A stretch of DNA of 64,000 nucleotides. Origin: Chitinophagaceae bacterium (lineage in GTDB: Bacteria; Bacteroidota; Bacteroidia; Chitinophagales; Chitinophagaceae). The notes beneath the pieces are model-generated. The model was not told the DNA's origin and did not search any database. It saw only the letters and a program-made list of their open reading frames with translations. Of the stretch, positions 9,173 through 18,334 are shown in pieces. A program made the position numbers and the translations under genes. The DNA lies in assembly GCA_016721085.1 (NCBI GenBank), contig JADKJI010000063.1, positions 310,001 through 374,000 of the forward strand, in the 5' to 3' direction. The stretch's first letter is position 1. Each line of letters begins with the position of its first letter.

Positions 9173-11758
9173 CTATTGTCTACTCACTCTTTCACTGAAT
9201 ATTTTCTTTCCGTTTTGGATGATCTCAACCAAATAATATCCTTTTGGAAGGTTGCCCAAACCATCAAGGGTATTTGATTGTTGACCAGCACTTGCCTGAA
9301 CTATATTCGATTTAATAGTCCTACCGCTATAATCAACCAAACGTATCTCAGCATTTCCCGCTGCCGGTAATTGATAAGTTACCTGGATGGAAGATGTAAA
9401 CGGATTTGGATAAAGCTGGGCAACAGGATGATCTTTTCTGAAATCAATCATCCTCACAGCACTATAGGTAACATTATCCTTAAGGTCGGTCAATTGTAAT
9501 CTATAGTATGATATACCCGACAGCGCATCCTTATCCTGTAACTTATACTCTTGTTTCAAACTTCCATCATTAGAAGCAGATACTACTCCAACAGAGCTCC
9601 AATTGGTGGCATCAATACTTCTTTGTACAGTATAAAACTTCATCTTGGACTCTTCTGTAGTTTGCCAATCAATATTTACCGTATGGGCATTTACTGCTTT
9701 TGCATTAAAAGCCATAAGTTTAACCGGAAGCACATCATCTACAAGCAGAAGGAAGTCTTCAACTTCTCCATTGCTATAATATCCTGTTGGGTTTGCTGCA
9801 GTCATACCATTTGATGCAGATGTTAAACGGATACGTGTATAAACGGCCGTAAGTCCGATTGGCAATGTAGATGCTGTCCAGGATAAGGTTACATTCTGCA
9901 TAGCAGGACCTGATGGAACAGTAGCAGTTACGCCTTCACTTGTTTCATACACACCATTGTTGTTAAAGTCAATCCATCCTCCCAACGTTGCATTAGCTCC
10001 ACTTTTATTCAACAACTGAACTATTATATTATAACCTGTTTGATAGTGTGTGAAAATTGGCAATGGTGTCATTATTCCATCTTCATCTCCACCATCTGCA
10101 TTTGCAGTAGGTGAACTGGTTTTACTCCACTCTCTATCGAATGTGAGACCTAAACGTAATGTAGAATCATACTCATGAGTTGCAGGTGATAAAGCAACTG
10201 GATCATAAGATGCTGGCGCATCACCAAAATCTGATTTTGGTTTGAATGGATCTGAACCATCACCACTAAAACCAACCCAGTCAACCCTAGCGGCTCCTGT
10301 AATCTTAGTCCTTGGACCCACTGCTCCACTATTATATACTGCTATTGAGTCGTATATCCAGTACATAGTACCATCCCATTTCAATCCACTTTGTCTGCCT
10401 ATAAGAGCAGTACCGGTTGGATAGGTATTATCTATATTACAGGTTTGTAAATTGAAATGGAAGAAACCTGCTGTAGTTCCGCCATTACCGCTATTGAAGT
10501 CGTATAATATACCATTATAGATATTGAAATCACCCCAGTCTTTCAGGATAGTACCTCCTCCATTATCGGCAGGCAGTGCAAATACCTGTGCAATTCCATT
10601 TGGTACACCAGCTGAATTAAAACTGATTCTCCATATTATGGTTTCCCTACTAGAGTTACGTCCATTGTTTGTTCCTTCAATACCGAAATAAAGACAGCTA
10701 TCATAAAAAGCAGAACCTGCTGATTCCACACCTCTGTCAAAAACAGGTATACCAAGTGTCCTGATATCAGCTACAACAGATGATATTGTTTCAGTATTGA
10801 AATCGTATTTCTTCAACTCTCTATTTGTAGAAGGAGAACCTGTGAAGTCTTTTACAAAATATAAATTGTGACGGTGTACATCATATCCTAATCCATTAAC
10901 ATAAGGTATAGATGCGGCATCTCTGAATACATGTTTAGCTACACCATTATTAAGGTTTAGCATTGAAACCGTATTGGAGTCGGGTGTTGCCAAAACATAA
11001 GATGGCTGACCTGTAAATGGTTCCGCCGCTGCATAATAGTTTGATGGGAAACTGCCGAATACACAGGCAGAAATATCTCCTAACCAAAAGTTTCCTGAAG
11101 TGCCAGAAATCGCAATTGTAACTCTCTTTACTCCTGCTAATACTCCAGGTACATCAATATTAAGCACAGAATTGGTGTTATTATTAGCCACTCCACCCCC
11201 AGGTGCTGTTCCAACGGCAGTAACAGTACCACTACCTACAATTACAATACCTGAACCTCCAATCCTGGCCATGTTTACAATAATGGGAACACCAAGCGGA
11301 TCTACGGCTGTAACGGTAGCTACCTGATTAGCATCAATATCGTATAAGCTGAAACGAACATTCTTTACTGCTGTATCAAAAGTCATTGTAAAAGTACCGT
11401 TGCCACTGAACTCAACATCAGCTCCTGCACCAAATGATCCAGCTTCACCAGTATGTGTAACGTTATCTCCAACTTTAGTAATAGCATTTGGCACCCTTAG
11501 GGCTACCCTATTCCTACCTAAAGCGAAATATTGCGTATCTCGCTGAGCATTAGTTACGAAACCTGAATAGTTACCGGTTGAAATGAGATAATCTAGATTG
11601 TCCCAGTTAACGTTGGCAGTATTCCATCCAACAGCGCATTGAGCCTGAGACTCCTGTGTAATGAAGAACTGACTGAAAATCAGTAAAAAGGCAAGAGAAA
11701 CTCTCTTGAAATTGGGGAGTACAGTAAAAGGATAAAGGGTAAAGTTTACCGTTTTCAT
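9173..11758 (-). CDS. Large secreted GEVED-domain protein with T9SS sorting domain
   Basis: The start at 11758 (MKTVNFTLYPF...) is preferred over the in-frame ATG at 11782, because a perfect -7 box at 11795-11802 would leave that upstream ATG almost no leader and because the signal peptide then begins directly (cleavage near ESQAQ). The ~860-residue product has an N-terminal beta-sandwich region, a central segment resembling a YVTN/LVIVD-type propeller, a GEVED domain (DFGDAPASYD, DGIMTPLP, GWIDFNNNGVYETSEG, SNGEVEDFLL), an Ig-like domain and a T9SS C-terminal domain ending PKGYYLVEIIQNGKKIFSE. GEVED domains are common in secreted Bacteroidota proteins and have no established activity. It is probably a surface or released structural/binding protein. 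Confidence 0.85.
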   Translation of the reverse strand: MKTVNFTLYPFTVLPNFKRVSLAFLLIFSQFFITQESQAQCAVGWNTANVNWDNLDYLISTGNYSGFVTNAQRDTQYFALGRNRVALRVPNAITKVGDNVTHTGEAGSFGAGADVEFSGNGTFTMTFDTAVKNVRFSLYDIDANQVATVTAVDPLGVPIIVNMARIGGSGIVIVGSGTVTAVGTAPGGGVANNNTNSVLNIDVPGVLAGVKRVTIAISGTSGNFWLGDISACVFGSFPSNYYAAAEPFTGQPSYVLATPDSNTVSMLNLNNGVAKHVFRDAASIPYVNGLGYDVHRHNLYFVKDFTGSPSTNRELKKYDFNTETISSVVADIRTLGIPVFDRGVESAGSAFYDSCLYFGIEGTNNGRNSSRETIIWRISFNSAGVPNGIAQVFALPADNGGGTILKDWGDFNIYNGILYDFNSGNGGTTAGFFHFNLQTCNIDNTYPTGTALIGRQSGLKWDGTMYWIYDSIAVYNSGAVGPRTKITGAARVDWVGFSGDGSDPFKPKSDFGDAPASYDPVALSPATHEYDSTLRLGLTFDREWSKTSSPTANADGGDEDGIMTPLPIFTHYQTGYNIIVQLLNKSGANATLGGWIDFNNNGVYETSEGVTATVPSGPAMQNVTLSWTASTLPIGLTAVYTRIRLTSASNGMTAANPTGYYSNGEVEDFLLLVDDVLPVKLMAFNAKAVNAHTVNIDWQTTEESKMKFYTVQRSIDATNWSSVGVVSASNDGSLKQEYKLQDKDALSGISYYRLQLTDLKDNVTYSAVRMIDFRKDHPVAQLYPNPFTSSIQVTYQLPAAGNAEIRLVDYSGRTIKSNIVQASAGQQSNTLDGLGNLPKGYYLVEIIQNGKKIFSERVSRQ

Positions 11759-11794
11759 ACGCTTGGATTTAGATCTGACCATTTAAAATCTGGT

Positions 11795-11802
11795 CAAATA
11801 TA
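11795..11802 (-). promoter_or_regulatory. Bacteroidota -7 promoter element (TATATTTG)
   Basis: A perfect TAnnTTTG box on the minus strand lies 37 bp upstream of the preferred start at 11758. It argues against the longer start at 11782. No good -33 TTG is visible. Confidence 0.4.
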
Positions 11803-11907
11803 TAAGTTAACGCTTAGTGGTCATAAATATTTTCTGACTATTCGTTAAAAGCTACTATTTATTCGATTAATGGAATAACTAGTATACATACATAGTATTT
11901 ATTGTAG

Positions 11908-11929
11908 TAGTAGGTACAATTACCTACTA
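11908..11929. repeat. Perfect 9-bp inverted repeat, loop CAAT
   Basis: The arms tagtaggta/tacctacta surround a 4-nt loop in the gap between the LolA-like gene and the GEVED gene. No T tract follows on either strand, so it is a weak terminator candidate at best; it could be an operator. Confidence 0.4.
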
Positions 11930-11997
11930 GTAATATTCCCATAAATCATATAGGAGAAATACCAATCTACTGATAGTTAGAAAAAATTACTTGAAGA

Positions 11998-12693
11998 TTA
12001 ATTGAAGACTGTTTCAGAAAGACCCTTATTAATGGAATAACTTGAATAGCTTATTTCCACTTTTCCTTTTCCGTTTTGTGGGAGTTTTTTATCGGCTGGC
12101 TTAGTTCCACCGGCATCATAATCGAATGCCAGTCCTTTAGGAAGTTTATAATCTTTTGTGCTGAAAATGAAAACTACTCTGTCTGGCAAACCCCATTGGG
12201 CAAATTTTCCGTAGCTCATTTCCATTTGATAAGTGCCATTATCTTTTGTGGTTGTACTGGCCTTCCTGATTAGGAAATCCTTTTCATCTATATATAAGGT
12301 AGATACTACCACATCACTATTCTCATCCAGTGGCAATAATTTTATGATAGTTACTGGCAATCCATCTACTGTTGTATTTCCAGCAAATACGGCTGTATAA
12401 TTATCACCAGCAAACAAACTATTGAGGTTTACACTAACTCCTCCTTTTGGGGTAATAGATATACCATCCTGCTTCTTAATCCTGAATCGATTGGGCTTTT
12501 TATAATATACAATTACGTCAGACTGTGGTACTTTAATAAAGGAAATATCTGTTTTCATTACACCGGTAGCAGTATAATCATTCACAGTGGCCAGTTTCGC
12601 CTTTACTTTTTGCGCAAGAATTCCAGCATCCTGAGCTTTTGCTGAAAAACAGGCAATGAGGAAGAAGAAAAACAAAAAAGCTGAGTGTTTCAT
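11998..12693 (-). CDS. LolA-like / DUF2092-type periplasmic protein
   Basis: The start at 12693 (MKHSAFLFFFFLIACFSAKAQ) gives a standard signal peptide; an in-frame ATG eight codons upstream would add a charged extension. The ~231-residue mature protein has the pattern of the LolA/LolB-type incomplete beta-barrel: an early helix (ILAQKVKAKLATVNDYTATG) followed by alternating strands such as VIVYYKKPNRFRIKK, VSTLYIDEKDFLIRKASTT and MEMSYGKFAQWGLPDRVVF. Such folds carry lipids or lipoproteins, but true LolA function is not shown. It stands alone between a T9SS cargo gene and an isomerase. Confidence 0.6.
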   Translation of the reverse strand: MKHSAFLFFFFLIACFSAKAQDAGILAQKVKAKLATVNDYTATGVMKTDISFIKVPQSDVIVYYKKPNRFRIKKQDGISITPKGGVSVNLNSLFAGDNYTAVFAGNTTVDGLPVTIIKLLPLDENSDVVVSTLYIDEKDFLIRKASTTTKDNGTYQMEMSYGKFAQWGLPDRVVFIFSTKDYKLPKGLAFDYDAGGTKPADKKLPQNGKGKVEISYSSYSINKGLSETVFN

Positions 12694-12769
12694 AAAAACG
12701 GTGTAGTCCTGCCGCAAACTTATGGCAGGATTCCTATTACAACAGGCTATTTAACGATTTGTTGGAATT

Positions 12770-13693
12770 TTACATGAAATTATCGCTATCACGGTAAGCT
12801 TTAATCAGAGCCACTTCACCCTCTTTGTCTTTTCCTGCTTTACCATGCTCCATTCCCAATATCCACTTATAGCCTTTTGCATGTATATGCTTGAAAAGAT
12901 TCCTGTAGTTCATTTCACCGGTACCTGGTTCGTTTCTTCCAGGGTTATCCCCTATCTGAAAGTACCCTATTTCGTCCCAGCACCTGTCAATATTATTGAT
13001 AATATCGCCTTCATTCCTTTGCATATGGTACATATCAAAAAGAATTTTGCAGGAAGAACTACCTACCGCCTTACATATCATATATGTCTGCTGTGAGTGC
13101 CTGAGGAAAAGATCCGGATTATCACTTAAAGGCTCCAATACCATGGTAAGTCCATTCGGTTCCAATATCTCACATCCCTTACGAAGGGCTGTAATTACGT
13201 TTGCCGTTTGCATATCAAATCCTAAACTCCGCTCATAATTGCCTGGCACCACCGTCATGCATTTTGCATTGCAGCGTTTTGCCACTTCCACAGCTATCTT
13301 ACAATCCTTCACCATCTTATCTGTCCATTCTTTCTTTCCTGACGCAAGCGAAGTTTTCCAATGCCAGCCATCAGAAGTAATTACAAATACCCCCATTCTC
13401 ATTCCCAACTTTGCCAGTGTATCCCCAATTTTCTTCTGCTCCTCCACAGGCCTGTCCATCATGCCATTGTCTTCAATAGACCGAAATCCCTTATCATACG
13501 CATATTTTATCTGGTCAATAAAATTGGCACCAGCAGAATTGCCAAACATACCATCATGAAACGCATAATCAAGATTAAAGGGCTTATCAGCCATATCCTT
13601 AGAATTGGAGGTATTATTGCCAAGTGCTGAAGAAGCTGTTACAAGGGAAGCTCCGGCTAACAATGATTGCTGCATAAACTGGCGACGTTCCAT
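12770..13693 (-). CDS. Exported sugar phosphate isomerase/epimerase-like TIM-barrel protein
   Basis: The start at 13693 (MERRQFMQQSLLAGASLV) is chosen because it places a twin-arginine signal at the N-terminus; a longer frame begins 11 codons upstream. The body matches the AP-endonuclease-2/hydroxypyruvate-isomerase-like TIM-barrel family. Candidate metal ligands are Glu in MVLEPLSDNPD, Asp and His in ILFDMYHMQRNEGD, and Glu in ILGMEHG, with QIGDNPGRNEPG preceding the last. Tat export suggests cofactor or metal loading before transport. In Bacteroidota such proteins often work with Gfo/Idh oxidoreductases in oxidising or epimerising sugars; one lies 1.2 kb away, divergently. Substrate is unknown. 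Confidence 0.8.
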   Translation of the reverse strand: MERRQFMQQSLLAGASLVTASSALGNNTSNSKDMADKPFNLDYAFHDGMFGNSAGANFIDQIKYAYDKGFRSIEDNGMMDRPVEEQKKIGDTLAKLGMRMGVFVITSDGWHWKTSLASGKKEWTDKMVKDCKIAVEVAKRCNAKCMTVVPGNYERSLGFDMQTANVITALRKGCEILEPNGLTMVLEPLSDNPDLFLRHSQQTYMICKAVGSSSCKILFDMYHMQRNEGDIINNIDRCWDEIGYFQIGDNPGRNEPGTGEMNYRNLFKHIHAKGYKWILGMEHGKAGKDKEGEVALIKAYRDSDNFM

Positions 13694-13838
13694 ATTATAT
13701 GTTTTATAGTCCCAAGATAAATACAATTGAGTACACCTGAACTCATTTGCGCAATCGTTTTCCTATTTTTTCCAAAATGATATTTTTCAGCATTCTGAAC
13801 CCTTTTATTCACTAATTTTCCAATCCTGATAAACGACT

Positions 13839-14846
13839 ATGGCTAAACACTGTATTTATGCGATTTGTGGGCTTCTGCTCGCCTCATTTACTAAGGCGCA
13901 GCAACCTGATTTCTCAAGCTATGAAACAACTATTCCACGTTCTTCCATAAGCTTCAAAATGATACCCATAAAGGGTGGGGAGTTTTCTTATGGCAGCCCC
14001 GAATCTGAAACTAACCGTAAAGCCGATGAAGGCCCGCAACGTAAAATAAAGATCAGTCCCTTCTGGATGGAAGAACATGAAGTAACTTATGATGAATTTC
14101 TTTTGTTCTTCAATGATGAAGCCACCAGCCGTAATTCAGATGTTGACGCTGTAACCCGTCCTACCCCACAATATATCGACCTTAGCTGGGGCATGGGAAA
14201 ACAAGGTGGATTCCCGGTAAACAGCATGAGCCAGCAAACAGCACTTATGTATTGCCGTTGGTTATATAAACAAACCGGACAGTTTTACCGATTACCTACA
14301 GAAGCAGAATGGGAATATGCTTGCCGCGCTGGTGCATCAACATCTTATTATTTTGGAGACGACAACAAACAACTAAAAGAATATGCCTGGTATGCTGAGA
14401 ACAGCAAAAACAAATACCAGAAAATAAAACAGAAAAAACCGAATGCCTGGGGATTATATGACATGTTGGGGAATGTAGCTGAATGGACCTTAGACCAATA
14501 TGATGAGGATTTTCATAAATCCCTCAAAGATGGTGACACAGATCCGCTTCTGGAAGCAAAGAAAAAATATAATAGGGTTGTAAGAGGGGGAAGCTATCTT
14601 GATACTCCTGAAATTCTCCGTTGTGCCAACCGCTGGAAATCTGAAGCGTCCTGGAATCGCCGCGACCCTCAGATTCCTAAAAGCAAATGGTGGCTAACAG
14701 ATGCAATGGGAGTAGGATTTAGGATAGTAAGACCATTACAACAACCGAGTGCGAGTGAGATTGAGGCGTTTTATGACAGGTATCTTGGGGAAGAAGTTAA
14801 TTTGAAAATTTGGGAATTTGAAAATTTGAAAATTCAGTATTCGTAA
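13839..14846 (+). CDS. SUMF1/formylglycine-enzyme-fold lipoprotein-like protein, no catalytic Cys pair
   Basis: The signal peptide is MAKHCIYAICGLLLASFTKAQ. The body is an FGE-sulfatase domain: MIPIKGGEFSYGSPESE, KISPFWMEEHEVTYDEF, YRLPTEAEWEYACRAG, WGLYDMLGNVAEWTLD, VVRGGSY and GVGFRIVRP. The two catalytic cysteines of true formylglycine-generating enzymes, which lie after the RGGS motif, are absent (YLDTPEILRCANRWKSEA has a single Cys), so it is not expected to activate sulfatases. The arrangement resembles GldJ/GldK-type proteins of the gliding/T9SS machinery, but orthology is unproven. The last ~14 residues (LKIWEFENLKIQYS) are encoded by one arm of an AT-rich inverted repeat, so the original stop was probably near YDRYLGEE. 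Confidence 0.8.
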   Translation: MAKHCIYAICGLLLASFTKAQQPDFSSYETTIPRSSISFKMIPIKGGEFSYGSPESETNRKADEGPQRKIKISPFWMEEHEVTYDEFLLFFNDEATSRNSDVDAVTRPTPQYIDLSWGMGKQGGFPVNSMSQQTALMYCRWLYKQTGQFYRLPTEAEWEYACRAGASTSYYFGDDNKQLKEYAWYAENSKNKYQKIKQKKPNAWGLYDMLGNVAEWTLDQYDEDFHKSLKDGDTDPLLEAKKKYNRVVRGGSYLDTPEILRCANRWKSEASWNRRDPQIPKSKWWLTDAMGVGFRIVRPLQQPSASEIEAFYDRYLGEEVNLKIWEFENLKIQYS

Positions 14847-14906
14847 AGTCTGCTTATGTATTGGCTGTTCATTTTCAAATTTTCAAATCATCAAATTTTC
14901 AAATTC
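14799..14906. repeat. AT-rich inverted repeat with internally repeated arms
   Basis: The left arm (14799-14836) and right arm (14871-14906) are built of the word aatttgaaaatttg and its complement, with a 34 bp loop. By eye about 33 of 36 positions pair. The left arm lies inside the 3' end of the SUMF1-fold gene and supplies its last codons. Confidence 0.8.
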
Positions 14907-14968
14907 CTCTAAAAGGCAGTTACCCACTAAACAAACAACCAATAAACACAAAAATTTAAAACAGCCAT

Positions 14969-16234
14969 ATGGATAATAAACAACCTAACAGAAGAGACTT
15001 TGTAAAGCAATCTTCACTGATTGCAGGCAGCCTTATTGCTGCTCCGTTCTTATCGCAAGCCACTAATTTTTTCTCTGGATCGGATAATGTAATAAAAGTT
15101 GCATTGATCGGTTGCGGAGGAAGAGGAACAGGTGCCGCTATGCAAGCATTATTAAGTAAGCAGAATGTGAAACTGGTAGCGATGGCTGATGCTTTCCGCG
15201 ACCGTTTAGACAGTTGTTTAAAAACACTTTCGGCTGATGATGTAATGGAATCATCTGGCGGTAAGGGTAATTTACGCGACAAGATAGATGTACCTGAAGA
15301 AAGGAAGTTTGTTGGATTTGATGCTTATGCAAAAGCCATCCCATTAGCTGATGTTGTAATCTTAACGACTCCTCCGGGTTTCCGTCCCATTCACTTTGAA
15401 GAAGCTGTTAAGCAGAACAAACATATTTTCATGGAGAAACCAGTAGCAACTGACCCTGCGGGTGTTCAAAGGGTATTGGCTGCTGCTGCTATAGCCAAAC
15501 AGAAAAAACTGAACGTGGTTGTTGGATTGCAACGCCATTACCAAAACAGCTATCGCGAATTATTCAAGCGCAAAGACCAGATCGGAGATATCGTATCCGC
15601 ACAGGCTTGGTGGAATAATGATGGTGTTTGGGTTAACAAACGCAAATACAGCCAAACCGAAATGGAATACCAAATGCGTAACTGGTATTATTTCGTATGG
15701 CTTTGCGGAGATCATATCACTGAACAGCATATTCACAACCTTGACGTGATCAACTGGTTCAAAGGTGGGTATCCAGTAAAAGCACAGGGTATGGGTGGCC
15801 GACAAGTTAGAAAAGGAAAAGATAATGGAGAGATTTTCGATCATCACTTTGTTGAATTCACATATGCCGATGGCTCTATTCTTAATAGCCAATGTCGTCA
15901 TATACCAGGTACAATGAGTAAAGTGGATGAACTGTTTATTGGAACCAAAGGGAAAATACAATGTGGCGCTGCCAACATCACAGACCTGAAAGGAAATATT
16001 TTGTATCAGTACGATACTAAACTCGAAAACAATCCTTACCAAACAGAACATGATGAATTGTTCGCATCCATTGCCAAAGGTGAATACAAATTCGCTGATG
16101 CGGAAAATGGTGCAAAAAGCACTATGACTTCTATTCTCGGTAGATTAGCTACTTACAGTGGTCAGTATTCCTCCGTGTCTCTGCGTCTCTGCGGTAATAA
16201 AAATCTATCTAAGACAGAACATCTTTCCTATTGA
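14969..16234 (+). CDS. Tat-exported Gfo/Idh/MocA-family oxidoreductase, C-terminus altered by a repeat
   Basis: The N-terminus carries a twin-arginine signal (NRRDFVKQSSLIAGSL). A Rossmann NAD(P)-binding site follows (VALIGCGGRGTGAA), then ILTTPPGFR and the EKPVATDPAGV motif with the Lys typical of the family. The C-terminal half (VWLCGDHITEQHIHNLDVINWF, GGRQ, FVEFTYADGSIL) is the GFO_IDH C-terminal domain. It probably oxidises or epimerises a sugar in the periplasm. After ILGRLATYSGQ the frame enters half of a palindromic repeat (16165-16197), and the last ~20 residues are repeat-derived. Homologues normally continue with ~40-50 conserved residues, so the native end seems lost. The 3' end overlaps the convergent permease gene by 26 bp. 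Confidence 0.85.
   Translation: MDNKQPNRRDFVKQSSLIAGSLIAAPFLSQATNFFSGSDNVIKVALIGCGGRGTGAAMQALLSKQNVKLVAMADAFRDRLDSCLKTLSADDVMESSGGKGNLRDKIDVPEERKFVGFDAYAKAIPLADVVILTTPPGFRPIHFEEAVKQNKHIFMEKPVATDPAGVQRVLAAAAIAKQKKLNVVVGLQRHYQNSYRELFKRKDQIGDIVSAQAWWNNDGVWVNKRKYSQTEMEYQMRNWYYFVWLCGDHITEQHIHNLDVINWFKGGYPVKAQGMGGRQVRKGKDNGEIFDHHFVEFTYADGSILNSQCRHIPGTMSKVDELFIGTKGKIQCGAANITDLKGNILYQYDTKLENNPYQTEHDELFASIAKGEYKFADAENGAKSTMTSILGRLATYSGQYSSVSLRLCGNKNLSKTEHLSY
16165..16197. repeat. Half copy of the gacgcag-type palindromic repeat
   Basis: The sequence agtattcctccgtgtctctg and what follows match the loop and right arm of the palindromes at 59878-59934 and 19915-19974; no left arm is present. It forms the 3' end of the Gfo/Idh gene. 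Confidence 0.75.
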
Positions 16235-17048
16235 ATATAAGAATACCGCCTCCAACGAAGCCTACTATATGAATAAGTAAGATACCCGCCGATCGCAACA
16301 CTCCCGGATAATTGATAGGGTCATCAAAGAACCCTTTCCAACCTAACATATGAGAGGTGAAAAGAAAGGGCTTTATAAGTGCGAAAAGTGGAAGATCCAT
16401 TGTAGTAAGAATAGTACATACAATCACTACGCTCATAGTTGTCACAATTGGCCCGATGGCATTCTCTGCAAATAATGACAGGAAGAAAGATAAGGCCGCT
16501 ACTGTAGTCATAGCAATGGCTGCAAATCCGAATGCAGCAAAATAACGCCACAACACATCACTGCTTTTTAGGATAATGATCTCTTCGCTTTTCATGATCA
16601 TGAGGTCGCCAGTACCAAAAACAAGAATAGACATCACTAACGATAAAAAAGCCATCCAAAGCAAAAGCAATAAAGTATATGCCATTGTAGCTGCGAACTT
16701 GCTTAATAATAAAGTGGTTCTGCTTACAGGCTTACTGATTAATAATCGAAGTGTGCCCATATTGGCTTCCCCTGCAATCATATCACCCCCCACAAGAGCT
16801 ATCAATAGAGGTACATGAATCAATAATGTTTGTAAAATGATAAAACAGATAAGGTATCCATGAAGTATTTTACCATCAAAATCGAAACTGGTTTCAACAC
16901 CCTGCAGCATGAACTTGAGATATTTCTCCCCATCCAGGTACAACGCCAATTGAATCAGGATCACAATAGCAGCAATAGCAGCGAATGAGATATAAGTTCT
17001 TGGCCTTTTAAATATCTTGTATAACTCAATTTGTAAAATCGTCCACAT
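16209..17048 (-). CDS. ABC-2 type transporter permease
   Basis: The start at 17048 (MWTILQIELYKIFKRPRTYIS) is chosen because it overlaps the ATPase stop by 23 bp and gives the typical short cytoplasmic N-terminus; the upstream extension in the same frame is antisense to the ATPase end and looks non-coding. The 279-residue protein has about six membrane segments (for example FAAIAAIVILIQLALYL, LTLLLLWMAFLSLVMSILVF, VVIVCTILTTMDLPLF, AGILLIHIVGFVGGGILIF) and the motif MIAGEANMGTLRLLISKPVSR typical of ABC-2 exporters in which the permease pairs with a separate ATPase. The substrate is not known. Confidence 0.88.
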   Translation of the reverse strand: MWTILQIELYKIFKRPRTYISFAAIAAIVILIQLALYLDGEKYLKFMLQGVETSFDFDGKILHGYLICFIILQTLLIHVPLLIALVGGDMIAGEANMGTLRLLISKPVSRTTLLLSKFAATMAYTLLLLLWMAFLSLVMSILVFGTGDLMIMKSEEIIILKSSDVLWRYFAAFGFAAIAMTTVAALSFFLSLFAENAIGPIVTTMSVVIVCTILTTMDLPLFALIKPFLFTSHMLGWKGFFDDPINYPGVLRSAGILLIHIVGFVGGGILIFNRKDVLS

Positions 17049-17961
17049 GCTGATTGGCGGTTGTAAGTGAAAGAAAATAATCTTCAAGAGAATGTTTAGG
17101 CTGAAGTGAAATGATGCCTGCTCCCATTTGTACCATATCTTTTGTAAAGGCCGGCACCTCATTTTTATCCATCTGGAAAATCCATATTGCTTTTCGCTCC
17201 TCTTTCAAGAATGAGTGCCATTTGCTGGCAGTAAGCGCTGGCAACATTTCTGATGCATTCACCAATTCCAATTCAACCAACATAGAACGAGGATCAAACA
17301 AATCTTTCACTGAACCTTCAACGATCTTCCTTCCTTTATCAATAATCAACATCCTTTCGGCAATCAATTCAATTTCACTTAACAGGTGACTAGATACTAC
17401 TACTGTCTTTCCCTGATGGCGACTCAGGTGCAATATCAGGTTTCGCACATCTGCAATGCCCTGAGTGTCGAGTCCGTTTGTTGGCTCGTCGAGAATAATC
17501 AGTTTCGGGTCATGCACCAATGCCACGGCAAGACCTAGTCGCTGTTTCATTCCCTGTGAGAAAGTTCTTACTTTACTGAAAGCTCGTTGTTCAAGACCTA
17601 CCACTTCCAACTGATCTAATAATTGCTTACGGGTAAGTTTGCAACCACTCATTTTTGCAAAAAGGGAGAGATTTTCAAAGGCACTCAGATATTTATAAAG
17701 ATCTGGGCGTTCAATAACGGCGCCTATCTGCCGAAGAATGTCATGCCGGTGTTGTTTCAGGTTCATCCCGAAAATCTCGATATCGCCCGAACTTGGAGCT
17801 ATCAAAGTAAGAAGCATCCGAATGGTGGTTGATTTCCCGGCACCGTTTTGTCCCAAAAAACCATATACATCCCCCTGATTTACAGTAAAAGAGAGGTCAT
17901 CTACAGCTTTTAAGTCAGAATAAGCTTTACTGAGGTGGTTAACCTTAATAAGTGGAGTCAT
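17026..17961 (-). CDS. ABC transporter ATP-binding protein (ABC-2 exporter type)
   Basis: The 311-residue ATPase shows Walker A GQNGAGKST (about residues 38-46), a Q-loop (QIGAVIERPDLYKYL), the signature FSQGMKQRLGLA, Walker B LIILDEPTNGLD and the H-loop VVVSSHLLSE. The C-terminal ~80 residues form the extra domain common in ATPases paired with ABC-2 permeases (CcmA/NatA-like). It energises export through the permease encoded directly downstream, with which it overlaps by 23 bp. No regulator is adjacent. Confidence 0.92.
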   Translation of the reverse strand: MTPLIKVNHLSKAYSDLKAVDDLSFTVNQGDVYGFLGQNGAGKSTTIRMLLTLIAPSSGDIEIFGMNLKQHRHDILRQIGAVIERPDLYKYLSAFENLSLFAKMSGCKLTRKQLLDQLEVVGLEQRAFSKVRTFSQGMKQRLGLAVALVHDPKLIILDEPTNGLDTQGIADVRNLILHLSRHQGKTVVVSSHLLSEIELIAERMLIIDKGRKIVEGSVKDLFDPRSMLVELELVNASEMLPALTASKWHSFLKEERKAIWIFQMDKNEVPAFTKDMVQMGAGIISLQPKHSLEDYFLSLTTANQHVDDFTN

Positions 17962-18334
17962 CGTGATAATTATGCTTACAAATTACAACTGAATAGCCTT
18001 AGATGTTCTAAAATTCTGCATTTTAATGTTTTAGCATCGAATATTGGGGGAAAATAAATACCGTTTTTGACTTGCAAAAAACGAATCTGCCTATTATTTT
18101 TGTTTCAGCCTCAAATCCTCTGACAATCCGTAAGGCAGCATTTCCTGCCATCCATTTCCTTCTATTTTAGCCTTTTCAACCCTTGACATATTTTTTTCCA
18201 ATTTCTATGTAAGTTCCTGTTGACCTCTTCTCAGATCGTACATCTTTAGCAACTGTTTATCCTTCCCATGAATCTCCAGGTGGTTACCTCCCACCTCCAG
18301 TGCTAATTTTTTTGCAAATCTGAAACTTACAAAA
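17962..18334. other. Divergent intergenic region, no gene recognised
   Basis: This 373 bp stretch lies between the minus-strand ABC ATPase and a plus-strand T9SS gene and should hold a promoter for each. A small open frame across 18205-18414 overlaps the start of the next gene and looks spurious. No repeat or convincing complete promoter was found. Confidence 0.4.

Noticed and set aside
13839..14846. Sulfatase-activating formylglycine-generating enzyme
   Set aside because: The fold is right but the catalytic cysteine pair after the RGGS motif is missing.
15560..16051. 163-codon minus-strand open frame
   Set aside because: Antisense to the Gfo/Idh oxidoreductase; composition is that of a shadow frame.
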